Source: JAMXLO01 sp963791495 (GTDB taxonomy: Bacteria; Pseudomonadota; Alphaproteobacteria; Acetobacterales; Acetobacteraceae). From it: a stretch of DNA of 64,000 bases. Where the stretch lies: NCBI GenBank assembly GCA_963791495.1, contig CAWBST010000002.1, positions 62,001-126,000 of the forward strand, read 5' to 3'. This document shows, piece after piece, positions 8,013 through 15,954 of the stretch (the first letter of the stretch is position 1; every line of letters starts with the position of its first letter). A program made the translations under genes and the position numbers. The notes under the pieces were generated by a model, which had not been told where the DNA came from, did no database searches, and worked only from the letters and a program-made list of their open reading frames with translations.

Positions 8013-9119
8013 GTGGAATGGGTCGATTGCATTGTGGTAGGTGCCGGTGTCGTCGGCCTCGCGGTGGCGCGCGCCCTCGCGCTGGCCGGCCGCGAGGTGA
8101 TCGTCCTTGACGCCGCGGAAGGCATCGGCACGGAGACATCGTCGCGCAACAGCGAGGTGATCCACGCTGGCATTTACTACCCGGCCGGCAGCCTCATGGC
8201 GTGCTTTTGTGTTGCCGGCCGCAAGATGCTCTATGCCTATTGTGCCGAAAGGGGCGTGCCGCACGCCAGGTGCGGCAAGCTGATCGTCGCGACCAATGCC
8301 GAGGAAGACGCGATGCTCGCGGGCATCAAGCGCCGTGCCGAGCTGAACGGCGTCGAAGGTATGCGTGTGCTCACGGCGGGTGAGGCCATCGCCATGGAGC
8401 CCAACCTGTCATGCACCAGCGCATTGTTGTCGCCGGCCACGGGCATCATCGACAGCCATGCGTTCATGCTGGCGCTGCAGGGCGACGCGGAGCATGCCGG
8501 CGCGCTGCCGGTATTCCTCAGCCCTGTCACTGGTGGGCGCGCGGTTCCAGGCGGTGTCGAGATCGATGTCGGAGGCGCCGATCCGACAACGCTGCGCTGC
8601 CGCCTGCTGGTGAATTCCGCCGGCCTGCATGCGCCTCGCTTTGCGTCATGCATTGCAGGCATGCCGCAGGAGCGCATCCCGACGCCGTACTACGCGAAGG
8701 GCAACTACTTCACGCTGTCAGGTCGTTCGCCGTTTTCGCGGCTGATCTATCCGGTACCGGTCCCCGGCGGTCTCGGTGTGCATTTGACGATCGACCTCGG
8801 CGGTCAGGCTCGCTTCGGCCCCGACGTGCAGTGGATCGAGGGGATCGACTACACAGTGGACCCCGCGCGCGCCGATAGCTTCTATGCGGCCGTGCGCAAG
8901 TACTGGCCGGCGCTGAAGGACGGCGCGCTGCAGCCAGGCTATGCCGGCATACGTCCCAAGATCGTGCCGCGCGGTGCATCGGCGCAGGATTTCGTCGTGC
9001 AAGGTCCGCAGACGCACGGCGTTGCGGGGCTGATCAACCTGTTCGGCATCGAGAGCCCGGGTCTGACCGCATCCCTGGCGCTGGCCGACCACGTGGTGGA
9101 GGTGGCGCAGACCGGATAA
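8013..9119 (+). CDS. lhgO: FAD-dependent oxidoreductase, L-2-hydroxyglutarate oxidase-like
   Basis: 368-aa DAO-superfamily flavoenzyme. The dinucleotide motif G10-A-G-V-V-G15 is followed by the V-L-D-A acidic end of beta-2. The segment T-S-S-R-N-S-E-V-I-H-A-G-I-Y-Y-P-x-G-S-L is the hallmark of the LhgO/YgaF/L2HGDH group, and a C-terminal G-I-R-P-K motif precedes the FAD-closing F-G-I-E-S-P-G-L-T-A-S. It should oxidise L-2-hydroxyglutarate to 2-oxoglutarate and pass electrons to the quinone pool, as a repair or lysine-catabolic step. It starts at GTG 8013. Monocistronic, between divergent and convergent neighbours. Confidence 0.88.
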   Translation: MEWVDCIVVGAGVVGLAVARALALAGREVIVLDAAEGIGTETSSRNSEVIHAGIYYPAGSLMACFCVAGRKMLYAYCAERGVPHARCGKLIVATNAEEDAMLAGIKRRAELNGVEGMRVLTAGEAIAMEPNLSCTSALLSPATGIIDSHAFMLALQGDAEHAGALPVFLSPVTGGRAVPGGVEIDVGGADPTTLRCRLLVNSAGLHAPRFASCIAGMPQERIPTPYYAKGNYFTLSGRSPFSRLIYPVPVPGGLGVHLTIDLGGQARFGPDVQWIEGIDYTVDPARADSFYAAVRKYWPALKDGALQPGYAGIRPKIVPRGASAQDFVVQGPQTHGVAGLINLFGIESPGLTASLALADHVVEVAQTG

Positions 9120-9170
9120 CCTGGGCCTCGCAGCGGGACCTCGACTGGCGCCCTGCTGGCCAGTCTTCCC

Positions 9171-10124
9171 TCAAGCCTCCCCGGGCGTTACCGGCACCTC
9201 CAGCATCTCGGCCCGGCGCAACACCTTCAGCGTCACTGTGCGCCCGGCCCGCTCCGCCGTCAGCGCGCGGTGCATATCGTCCACCCCGGCGATCGGCTCG
9301 CCGTCGAGCACCACCACAACGTCGCCGCGCTGCACGCCGGCCTCGGCCGCCGGGCCGCCGGCCGTCACATCCAGCACCAGCACGCCGCTCGCCTGGGTCA
9401 GCCGGTGCAACCGCCGCAGGCGGGTGTCGATTGGTACCGTCTGCCCCGACAGCCCGAGCCGCGACCGCCGCACGCGCCCGTGGCGCATCAGCCGCGTCGC
9501 CACCCATACCGCGGTATCGATGCCGATCGCGAAGCAGATGCCCTGCGCCGGCGCGATCGTCGCGGTGTTGATGCCGACCACGCGGCCGGCGCCGCTCACC
9601 AAGGGGCCGCCGGAATTGCCCGGGTTCAGCGGCGCATCGGTCTGGATCACGCTCTCGATCATGCGCCCCGATGGCGTGCGCAGCGTGCGGCCGAGCGCGG
9701 AGACGATGCCCGCGGTGACGGTGCACTGGAAGCCAAGAGGATTGCCGATCGCCGCCACAAGCTGTCCCACCCGGAGCGTCGCGGATCGGCCCAACTCGGC
9801 GTGCGGGAGGCCGTTGCCGGACAGGCGGAGCACCGCGGTGTCGGTATCGGCGTCCTCTCCCACGAGCGTCGCGTCCAATGCCTGCCCGTCGGTGAGCGAT
9901 GCACGCAGGCGCGTGGTACCGGCCACAACGTGTGCGTTGGTCAGCACGTAGCCATCGGGGGTGAAGATCACGCCGGACCCTTGCCCCTTCGGCCTGCCAT
10001 TGGCACCGAAAGCGATGACATGCACCACGGCCGGCCCGACACGCTCGAACGCGTGCACGACCTGTGATGAATAGGGATCGAGTTCGTCGGGTGGCGGTGG
10101 CGCCACGGCGGCATCGAGCGGCAT
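9171..10124 (-). CDS. HtrA/Deg-type serine protease with PDZ domain, apparently cytoplasmic
   Basis: 317-aa trypsin-fold protease. The triad is His65 (V-L-T-N-A-H-V-V), Asp95 (D-T-D-T-A-V-L) and Ser171 (G-N-S-G-G-P). A single PDZ domain covers about residues 235-315. It starts at ATG 10124, behind an AAGGAA site; a longer in-frame extension to 10661 only shadows the opposite gene. HtrA proteins normally carry a signal peptide or anchor, but the N-terminus here is Pro-rich and hydrophilic, so a cytoplasmic location is likely. It is divergent from a paralogue that lost the whole triad, across a 147-bp spacer with two strong inverted repeats. Substrate unknown. Confidence 0.9.
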   Translation of the reverse strand: MPLDAAVAPPPPDELDPYSSQVVHAFERVGPAVVHVIAFGANGRPKGQGSGVIFTPDGYVLTNAHVVAGTTRLRASLTDGQALDATLVGEDADTDTAVLRLSGNGLPHAELGRSATLRVGQLVAAIGNPLGFQCTVTAGIVSALGRTLRTPSGRMIESVIQTDAPLNPGNSGGPLVSGAGRVVGINTATIAPAQGICFAIGIDTAVWVATRLMRHGRVRRSRLGLSGQTVPIDTRLRRLHRLTQASGVLVLDVTAGGPAAEAGVQRGDVVVVLDGEPIAGVDDMHRALTAERAGRTVTLKVLRRAEMLEVPVTPGEA

Positions 10125-10137
10125 GGGAAGTTCCTTC

Positions 10138-10193
10138 GCGGCGCACCAGATGGGAGCCAAACCGCTGCGCCGCATCCCGGCCACGCGGCCGGG
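10138..10193. promoter_or_regulatory. two inverted repeats in the divergent protease/pseudoprotease spacer
   Basis: GCGGCGCA at 10138-10145 pairs perfectly with TGCGCCGC at 10166-10173. CCCGGCC-ACGC-GGCCGGG at 10176-10193 is a perfect 7-bp stem. Both lie in the 147-bp spacer between the divergent HtrA-like genes. They could be operators, possibly for the NarL-type regulator downstream, or transcript hairpins. The function is inferred only. Confidence 0.45.
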
Positions 10194-10271
10194 TGTCGCA
10201 CCGGTCATCCGGCCGATGCCGCTACCGAACGGCATGAGGCAGTGTGCCGGCACAGGCACAGGAGTTTGCGC

Positions 10272-11162
10272 ATGAGTATCGATCATCTCGAACAGCTTTC
10301 CGAAGCGCTTGCGGACCGTCTCGCCGCAGCCACCTTCGTCGTCGCCATCCGCACCGGTCGTCGCGGCGCCAGCGGCGTCCTGTGGCGCGACGATGTGGTT
10401 GTGGCCTCCGAGCAGACGCTGCCCGAGGGAATCGACTTCACCGTCGTCCGAGGCGGCACCGAGGTACCGGCGCGCCTGGCAGGCCGCGACCCCGGCACCA
10501 ACGTCGCCGTGCTGCGCCTGTCGCAGAAGCTGGCCGCGACGCTGCCGGCGCCGGCGCCAACTCCTCGTCCGGGCTCGCTTGCCCTGATAATCGGTGCCGA
10601 CGGTTCGGGCGCGCCCACCGGTCGCCTCGGTATGGTGCATGCCACGGGGCCGGAATGGCACAGTCAGGCCGGCGGACGCATCGAGACGCTGCTGCGGCTC
10701 GACGCGCGTCTCGGCGCCGACGAGGGCGGCCCTGTACCGACGCTCGGCGGGCGCCTGATCGGCATGTCAACCGCCGGCCCACGCCGGCGCGCGCTGGCGA
10801 TCCCGGCGGCCACGATCGAGCGTGTGCTCGATCCGTTGCTGACCGAGGGCCGGATCGCCCGTGGCTGGCTCGGCGTCGGGCTGCAGAGTGTGCATGTGCC
10901 GGAGCGCTTCCGCGAAGTGGCGGGCCGTGACGCCGGCATGATGGTTGTGGGCCTCGCTTCTGGTGCGCCAGCCGAGCAGGCCGGCGTGCTACCGGGCGAC
11001 ATCATCCTGGAGGTCGACGGCCGCCGTACCGGCCGTGCCCGCGGTCTTGCCACGGCGCTGGCGCCGGAGCGCATCGGTCAGCCCGCCACGCTGAAGCTGC
11101 TGCGTGCCGGCCATGTGCTCCTTGTCACCGTGACGATCGGCGCCCGCTCCGCGAAGGCATGA
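10272..11162 (+). CDS. HtrA-like pseudoprotease with PDZ domain (all three catalytic residues lost)
   Basis: 296-aa protein with the layout of an HtrA protease: a trypsin-like double barrel (about residues 20-190) and a PDZ domain (about 205-292). Aligned with the neighbouring active enzyme, His becomes Gln48, Asp becomes Asn77 (G-T-N-V-A-V) and the G-N-S-G-G-P serine becomes Glu151 (A-D-E-G-G-P). No proteolysis is expected; a substrate-binding, scaffold or regulatory role is likelier. ATG at 10272 is chosen because CAGGAG precedes it by 7 nt. No signal peptide. The stop overlaps the NarL-type regulator by 4 bp (ATGA), so the two are translationally coupled. Confidence 0.88.
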   Translation: MSIDHLEQLSEALADRLAAATFVVAIRTGRRGASGVLWRDDVVVASEQTLPEGIDFTVVRGGTEVPARLAGRDPGTNVAVLRLSQKLAATLPAPAPTPRPGSLALIIGADGSGAPTGRLGMVHATGPEWHSQAGGRIETLLRLDARLGADEGGPVPTLGGRLIGMSTAGPRRRALAIPAATIERVLDPLLTEGRIARGWLGVGLQSVHVPERFREVAGRDAGMMVVGLASGAPAEQAGVLPGDIILEVDGRRTGRARGLATALAPERIGQPATLKLLRAGHVLLVTVTIGARSAKA

Positions 11163-11701
11163 GCCAGGGCCTCCGCATCCTGCTGCGCGCGGACGATCCG
11201 GTGCGCCGGCAGGGCCTCGCCGCCATGCTGGAGGAAGCCGGCCATGCGCTGGTCACCGAGGCGCCCGACGTGGTGCTGTGCGACCTGGCGCGCGGCGCCG
11301 AACCGCCGGCCGAGGCAGAGGCGCCGGTGATCGTGCTGATCGATGAGGCGCCGCGGGGCGAACTGCCAGCCGGTGTGCTGCCCCGCTCGGTCGACGCAGC
11401 GCAGCTTGATCCAGCGATGCGAGCGGTCGCTGCCGGGCTGCTGGTGCGCACACCGGGTGGCGATCGCCATGATGGCTTCGCCGCCGCGGCGGACGACGCG
11501 CCACCGCTGCTGACGCCACGGGAAGCCGAGATCCTGACCCGCATCGGTCAGGGCATGAGCAACAAGTCGGTCGCGCGCGCCCTTGGCATCTCAGTGCATA
11601 CGGTAAAGTTCCATCTCGAGGCACTGTTCGCCAAGCTGGATGCCACGAGCCGCGCCGAGGCGGTGGCCAAGGGCCTGCGCGGCGGGGTGATCGAGCTGTG
11701 A
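11159..11701 (+). CDS. NarL/LuxR-type response regulator with degenerate receiver
   Basis: 180-aa transcription regulator. An abbreviated receiver-like domain (about residues 5-90) keeps P-D-V-V-L-C-D42 at the phospho-acceptor position, but the usual Lys near its end is Arg75 (V-L-P-R-S). The C-terminal LuxR helix-turn-helix (residues 116-172) is intact: L-T-P-R-E-A-E-I-L ... N-K-S-V-A-R-A-L-G-I-S-V-H-T-V-K-F-H. It overlaps the pseudoprotease gene by 4 bp. No histidine kinase lies in the window. It may control the divergent protease pair; the pseudoprotease could be its input partner, which is inference from coupling only. Confidence 0.85.
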   Translation: MSQGLRILLRADDPVRRQGLAAMLEEAGHALVTEAPDVVLCDLARGAEPPAEAEAPVIVLIDEAPRGELPAGVLPRSVDAAQLDPAMRAVAAGLLVRTPGGDRHDGFAAAADDAPPLLTPREAEILTRIGQGMSNKSVARALGISVHTVKFHLEALFAKLDATSRAEAVAKGLRGGVIEL

Positions 11702-13294
11702 TCAGCGGCGTGTGACACCGCGCTTGCCGCGCACCAGCAGGACCAGCAACACCGCCGCACATGAGGCGGCGGTGTACATCGCGAAGGCGTCGAGATAGCC
11801 GATCATCGACGCCTGGCGGCCGAGCTCCCGCGACAACTGCGCGAGCCCGCGGGGCGTGTCCATGTCCCAACGGCCCATCACCCAGGGCAGCGACAGTCGG
11901 GGCTGGTATGGCGAGATCATTTCACTCATCCGGCTGTAGTTCCGGGCGGTCACCCGAACGATGTCGGCCACCGACAGCGAAATGAAGAAGCTCGAGCCGA
12001 TGTTGCGCAAGAGGTGAAAAATCGCGGTCGCCTCGGGCCAGAAACGATTGTCGATGGTCGAGAAGCTCGCCACCACCAGCGGCACCCAGATGATGCCGAT
12101 CGCGGCGCCTTGCAGCATGCTGTTCAGGAACAGCGCCCGCATGCTGACGTCGAGATTGATGTGCATCAGCCACCAACCGGCCGCGACCATCATCGCGAAG
12201 CCAAGCCCCATCCCGACGCGCGGGTCGAGCTTGCCGATCCACAGCGCGGCGAAGAAGCCGACAGTCGCGCCGAGCCCGCGCGCCGCGAGGATCTGGCCGA
12301 TGATTGTGTCGGGGTAGCCGGCATTGGCCTGCAACAGCGGCGGCAACAAGACCATCGGCGTGAAGTTCAGCATGCCGAACACCGCGACCAGCACGAGGCC
12401 GAGAGCGTAATTGCGGTCGAGCAGCAGGCGGAGATTCAGAAACGGCCGCTGCGTCGTCAGGCTGTGCACGAGAAAGACGTAGAAAGCGAAAGCGGCGCCG
12501 AGAGTCTCCAGCACGATCTCGCCCGACTCGTACCAATCCAGCCGTTGGCCGCGCGACAACACCAGCTGCACGCAGGAAATCGCCGCGGCGAGGCTCAGAA
12601 ACCCGGCCCAGTCCAGCCGAGTGCGCTGCCGCGGCGGATCGGGCAGCATCGCCAGGCGCAGCCCGACGGCAGAGAACAGCCCGACCGGAACCAACGCGTA
12701 GAACGCCCAGCGCCAACTGTATTCATCGGCGAGGTAGCTGCCGAGGATCGGCCCGAAGACCGGGCCGACGACCACCGCCATGCCGTAGACGGAACTGATC
12801 ATGCGGTGCTGCCGCCGTGGAAAGATATCGAACAGGATGGTTTGCGCCAGCGGAGTCACCGGCGCGCCGCTGGCCCCCTGCAGGATCCGCCACACCACCA
12901 GCAGATCGAGCGATTGCGCCGCGCCGCACAGGTAGGTCGCGGCGGAGAACAGCAGCATGGCGCCCGCCATCAGATTGCGCCGGCCGACGCGCGCTACCAG
13001 CCAGCCGGTCATCGGCGTCACCACTGCCGTCGCCAGGATGTTAAAGGTCATGACCCAGGCGACCTCGTCCTGCGTCGCTGACAGCGCCCCCTGCATCTGC
13101 GGCAGCAGCGACGAGACGATCAGGAGCGTCGTCGAATACAGCGTCGAACCCAACACGACCGAGGCCGTGATCAGCCAGCGCCGCGCCACCGTCGTCGGGT
13201 GGTTCGGGATGTCATCTGGGGACGGTGCAGGGAGAGGCTCGACCGGGCTCGGCGGCTCGTGCCGTGCCGGAACTTCGGCTTCCTTCACTTCCAT
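11702..13294 (-). CDS. emrB: DHA2-type MFS multidrug exporter, EmrB-like
   Basis: 530-aa major facilitator with 14 predicted helices (DHA2 family). Seen: N-terminal T-L-Y-S-T-T-L-L-I-V-S-S-L-L-P-Q-M, motif A-like G-W-L-V-A-R-V-G-R-R, and motif C-like G-P-V-F-G-P-I-L-G-S-Y-L followed by W-R-W-A-F-Y. ATG 13294 gives a short cytoplasmic tail (residues 1-40, Pro/Glu-rich); a longer frame to 13378 would run into the promoter. It pumps hydrophobic drugs or uncouplers by proton antiport, normally with an EmrA adaptor and a TolC channel. The adaptor is the divergent MarR-EmrA frame. No TolC-like gene is in the window. Confidence 0.92.
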   Translation of the reverse strand: MEVKEAEVPARHEPPSPVEPLPAPSPDDIPNHPTTVARRWLITASVVLGSTLYSTTLLIVSSLLPQMQGALSATQDEVAWVMTFNILATAVVTPMTGWLVARVGRRNLMAGAMLLFSAATYLCGAAQSLDLLVVWRILQGASGAPVTPLAQTILFDIFPRRQHRMISSVYGMAVVVGPVFGPILGSYLADEYSWRWAFYALVPVGLFSAVGLRLAMLPDPPRQRTRLDWAGFLSLAAAISCVQLVLSRGQRLDWYESGEIVLETLGAAFAFYVFLVHSLTTQRPFLNLRLLLDRNYALGLVLVAVFGMLNFTPMVLLPPLLQANAGYPDTIIGQILAARGLGATVGFFAALWIGKLDPRVGMGLGFAMMVAAGWWLMHINLDVSMRALFLNSMLQGAAIGIIWVPLVVASFSTIDNRFWPEATAIFHLLRNIGSSFFISLSVADIVRVTARNYSRMSEMISPYQPRLSLPWVMGRWDMDTPRGLAQLSRELGRQASMIGYLDAFAMYTAASCAAVLLVLLVRGKRGVTRR

Positions 13295-13336
13295 CGCCGT
13301 CTCGCCCGCATGATCCCGTGCCTGACCTTGCGATAT

Positions 13337-13358
13337 TAGTTCAGCGAAAGGTAAGCTA
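13337..13358. promoter_or_regulatory. candidate MarR operator between emrB and marR-emrA
   Basis: A 22-bp imperfect palindrome with outer arms TAG/CTA and matches at alternating inner positions (TAGnTnAnC ... GnTnAnCTA). It is centred in the 97-bp divergent spacer, close to a TTGCAT ... TAATAT-like promoter on the emrB strand. MarR proteins usually bind imperfect palindromes of this size over their own promoter. Confidence 0.35.
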
Positions 13359-13391
13359 TGCAACCATAACCCAGACACCTACCCCTATTCC

Positions 13392-14930
13392 GTGGACGAC
13401 GACCGCCAGATTGGCTTTCTGATCTCCGACGTCGCTCGGCTGATGCGCACGGCGTTCGACCGGCGCGTGCGCCTGCACGGCCTGACCCGATCGCAATGGC
13501 TGGTGCTGACCCGGCTGGACCGCCGGCCCGGCGCCACGCAGTCGGAACTGGCCGAAATGCTGGAGGTCGAGAAGCCGACCGCTGGACGGATGGTCGACCG
13601 CATGGAGAGGAAGGGCTGGGTCGTACGGCAGCCCGACGCCGCCGACCGTCGCGTCAACCGGCTCTTCCTCAGCGCCGAGGCACAACTGATCCAGGCGCGC
13701 CTGGCGCAAATCGCCAACCAGATGGTTGACGACGCCTTGGCGCCGCTGGCGGACCGTGACCGTGAGCAGCTGGCCGAAGCGATGCTGCGGATCAAGCGCC
13801 AAGTGCAGGCGATGCTCAATCAGCCATGCGTCGCCGTCGCCGAAAGCGGCCGGGGCGCTGACCTGATGGCCCGGCTGCGCCCCAGGACGATCCGCTTGTT
13901 GCTACTCGTCGTCGTCCCCTTCTTGCTGGTGCTGGTAGGCACGGCGGCCTGGCTGCGCGGCGGCCGAACAGTTGGCACTGACAATGCCTATGTCAAAGCC
14001 GACATCGCGCAGATCGCGCCCGAGGTGTCGGGCACGATCATCGAGGTGCTGGTCAGCGATCATCAGCAGGTCGAGGCCGGCGCACATCTGGTCCGCCTCG
14101 ACCCCGAGCCGTTCCGCCTGACGTTGGAAAAGGCCGACGCCGAACTCGACAACGCGCGCACCGCGGTGGAAACGGCGCGCGCGCAGTGGATCGAGACCGG
14201 CAGCGAGCTGGCGGAATTGCAAAGTCAGGCCGACTACCTGGCGAAGCAGGCGGCGCGCCAACAGGCGCTGGCCGCGACCGGCGTGGTGTCGGCCAGCAAG
14301 CTGGAAGAGGCTCAGAACGCTGCCGCCATCGCGCGTGACCGTATTGTGGTCATGAGGCAGCGGCTTGCTCGCATGCTCGCCGCGCTCGAGGGTAATGCTG
14401 CCATCCCGACCGACGACCATCCGTTGGTGCGCGAGAAGCGCGCCGAGCGTGACCGCGCCGCGCTCGACCTGAAACGCACCACGATCCGCGCGCCGATCGG
14501 CGGAACCGCCGTCAACGTCAAATTGCAACCGGGTGAGCAAGTGCGGGTATCGATGCCGCTGTTCGTGCTGGTGGCCAGGACGCGACCGTGGGTCGAAGCC
14601 AACATGAAGGAAACCGATCTGACCTTCGTACAGCCTGGCCAGAAGGCAAAGGTGGTGCTTGACGTCTATCCGGACGTCAACTGGGACGCGGAGGTAGAGA
14701 GCCTCAGTCCGGCGACCGGCGCGGAATTCGCCATCCTGCCGCCCCAGAACGCCTCGGGGAACTGGGTCAAGGTGGTGCAGCGCCTGCCGGTCCGGGTGCG
14801 CCTGCTGCCGCGCAGCGACGAGCCGTCGCTACGCGCCGGCATGACCGCGACAGTGACCATCGACATCGGTCACCAGCGCAGCCTGGCCGATCTGTTCACC
14901 GGCAGCGCCAGCGCCGGAAGCACGCGCTGA
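13392..14930 (+). CDS. MarR repressor fused to EmrA/HlyD-type membrane fusion protein
   Basis: One 512-codon frame from GTG 13392. Residues 1-140 are a complete MarR winged helix (S-E-L-A-E-M-L-E-V-E-K-P-T-A-G-R-M-V-D-R-M-E-R-K-G, then the wing D-A-A-D-R-R-V-N-R-L). Residues 165-188 are one membrane helix. Residues 193-500 are an EmrA-type adaptor: D-N-A-Y-V-K-A-D-I, a lipoyl half with coiled coil (about 235-360), and R-A-P-I-G-G-T. As one chain, the DNA-binding domain would be cytoplasmic and tethered, with the adaptor in the periplasm. An internal ATG at 13866 (residue 159) has GGGGCG upstream and could yield EmrA alone. A TGA in another frame lies 4 nt before that ATG, so a single indel in an ordinary marR-emrA operon is a real alternative. 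Confidence 0.85.
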   Translation: MDDDRQIGFLISDVARLMRTAFDRRVRLHGLTRSQWLVLTRLDRRPGATQSELAEMLEVEKPTAGRMVDRMERKGWVVRQPDAADRRVNRLFLSAEAQLIQARLAQIANQMVDDALAPLADRDREQLAEAMLRIKRQVQAMLNQPCVAVAESGRGADLMARLRPRTIRLLLLVVVPFLLVLVGTAAWLRGGRTVGTDNAYVKADIAQIAPEVSGTIIEVLVSDHQQVEAGAHLVRLDPEPFRLTLEKADAELDNARTAVETARAQWIETGSELAELQSQADYLAKQAARQQALAATGVVSASKLEEAQNAAAIARDRIVVMRQRLARMLAALEGNAAIPTDDHPLVREKRAERDRAALDLKRTTIRAPIGGTAVNVKLQPGEQVRVSMPLFVLVARTRPWVEANMKETDLTFVQPGQKAKVVLDVYPDVNWDAEVESLSPATGAEFAILPPQNASGNWVKVVQRLPVRVRLLPRSDEPSLRAGMTATVTIDIGHQRSLADLFTGSASAGSTR

Positions 14931-14989
14931 CAGGTCGCCGGGCCAGCGGGTAAGCACGGTTCAGGGAGTGATGTTCAGGGCACGGATCC

Positions 14990-15808
14990 TCAGTCGGCGA
15001 GGCTCGTCAACCGGCCGATGCGTGCGGGCTCCATGTCGAGCAGTCGCGCCAGGACCTCCCGCCGGAAGTGATCGTAGACAGCGTCCTTGCCGCTTATGTC
15101 TGCGCCGAAGTTGGCTGCCGAGCGCTGGTACCGCGAATTGAGATAGGGGTTCAGCCGGCGCTGGATCTCGTCATCTAGGGCGATCACCCGGCGCGCGATC
15201 GCCTCGCGTTCGGCCGGCGCATGGTCGGCGTGGTAGCCGAACCACCACTCGAGGATGCGTAGACGGTGCACCTCCTCGTCAGGGCCGACACGTTGTTCGG
15301 CATACTGCTTGATTCCTGGATCGCCGATCTGCCCGGTGCGACGCTCGGTGTGCAGTCGCGACAGGATGTGCAACTCGTAGTGCAGCTCCCAGGCGAAGAA
15401 GCTGTGAATGTCGCGATACGGCAGATCGCCCAGCGCGTCCCAGTGGATGCGGACGATGTCGTTGATCTGACGGATCGGGTCGTAGCCAAGCCGATGCTTC
15501 ACGTAGTCACGCACGAATTCAGCATGATGGCTGTCATCGCCGATCTGGCGTGCCAGGAAGTACTGCTGGTCCAGATCAGGGAACAGCCGGTCCAGGGCTT
15601 TGGATGCGGCCTGCACGATCAGGGAATCATGGCCGGCGGTCCAGATCCAGTTGTCGCAGATGCCCTCGATCTCCGAAGGCGTCGCGGCTGGACGCGGCGG
15701 CGCCGCTCGCTCCAGCGGGAGATGTGTCGCCAGCCGCGTTACGGCATCGCGATAAATCTCGTCCTCGATCTGCGTAGACCACCGGAGCCGCTCTTCGACC
15801 ATATGCAT
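14990..15808 (-). CDS. ferritin-like (di-iron carboxylate) domain protein
   Basis: 272-aa helical protein of unknown function. Candidate iron ligands: D91-D92-S-H94-H95 in the second helix region, E141/E145 in A-W-E-L-H-Y-E-L-H, and E178-x-x-H181 in P-D-E-E-V-H-R-L-R-I-L-E. This is similar in layout to ferritin-like oxygenases and PaaA/PaaC-type proteins. It carries many acidic and aromatic residues and no signal peptide. It converges with the MarR-EmrA gene. The coding call is strong; the metal site is inferred from motif spacing and could be wrong. Confidence 0.65.
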   Translation of the reverse strand: MHMVEERLRWSTQIEDEIYRDAVTRLATHLPLERAAPPRPAATPSEIEGICDNWIWTAGHDSLIVQAASKALDRLFPDLDQQYFLARQIGDDSHHAEFVRDYVKHRLGYDPIRQINDIVRIHWDALGDLPYRDIHSFFAWELHYELHILSRLHTERRTGQIGDPGIKQYAEQRVGPDEEVHRLRILEWWFGYHADHAPAEREAIARRVIALDDEIQRRLNPYLNSRYQRSAANFGADISGKDAVYDHFRREVLARLLDMEPARIGRLTSLAD

Positions 15809-15954
15809 GCGGCAACCATACCGCGCTGACGCAATAATAATAGCCGACTAACGTAGAAATCGTACCAGCGCCGTGTCCGATAGCCCCAGACCGAGCCACC
15901 GGCTATGACCGCCCATCGAGCGAACACCGAATGCCGTCACAAAGGTCCGAACCC

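Noticed and set aside
10125..10661. N-terminal extension of the HtrA protease
   Set aside because: It lies antisense to the pseudoprotease, has no homology, and ATG 10124 has a good ribosome site.
12014..13081. Rightward frame opposite emrB
   Set aside because: Low-complexity Arg/His/Gln/Asp translation; the MFS frame has clear homology.
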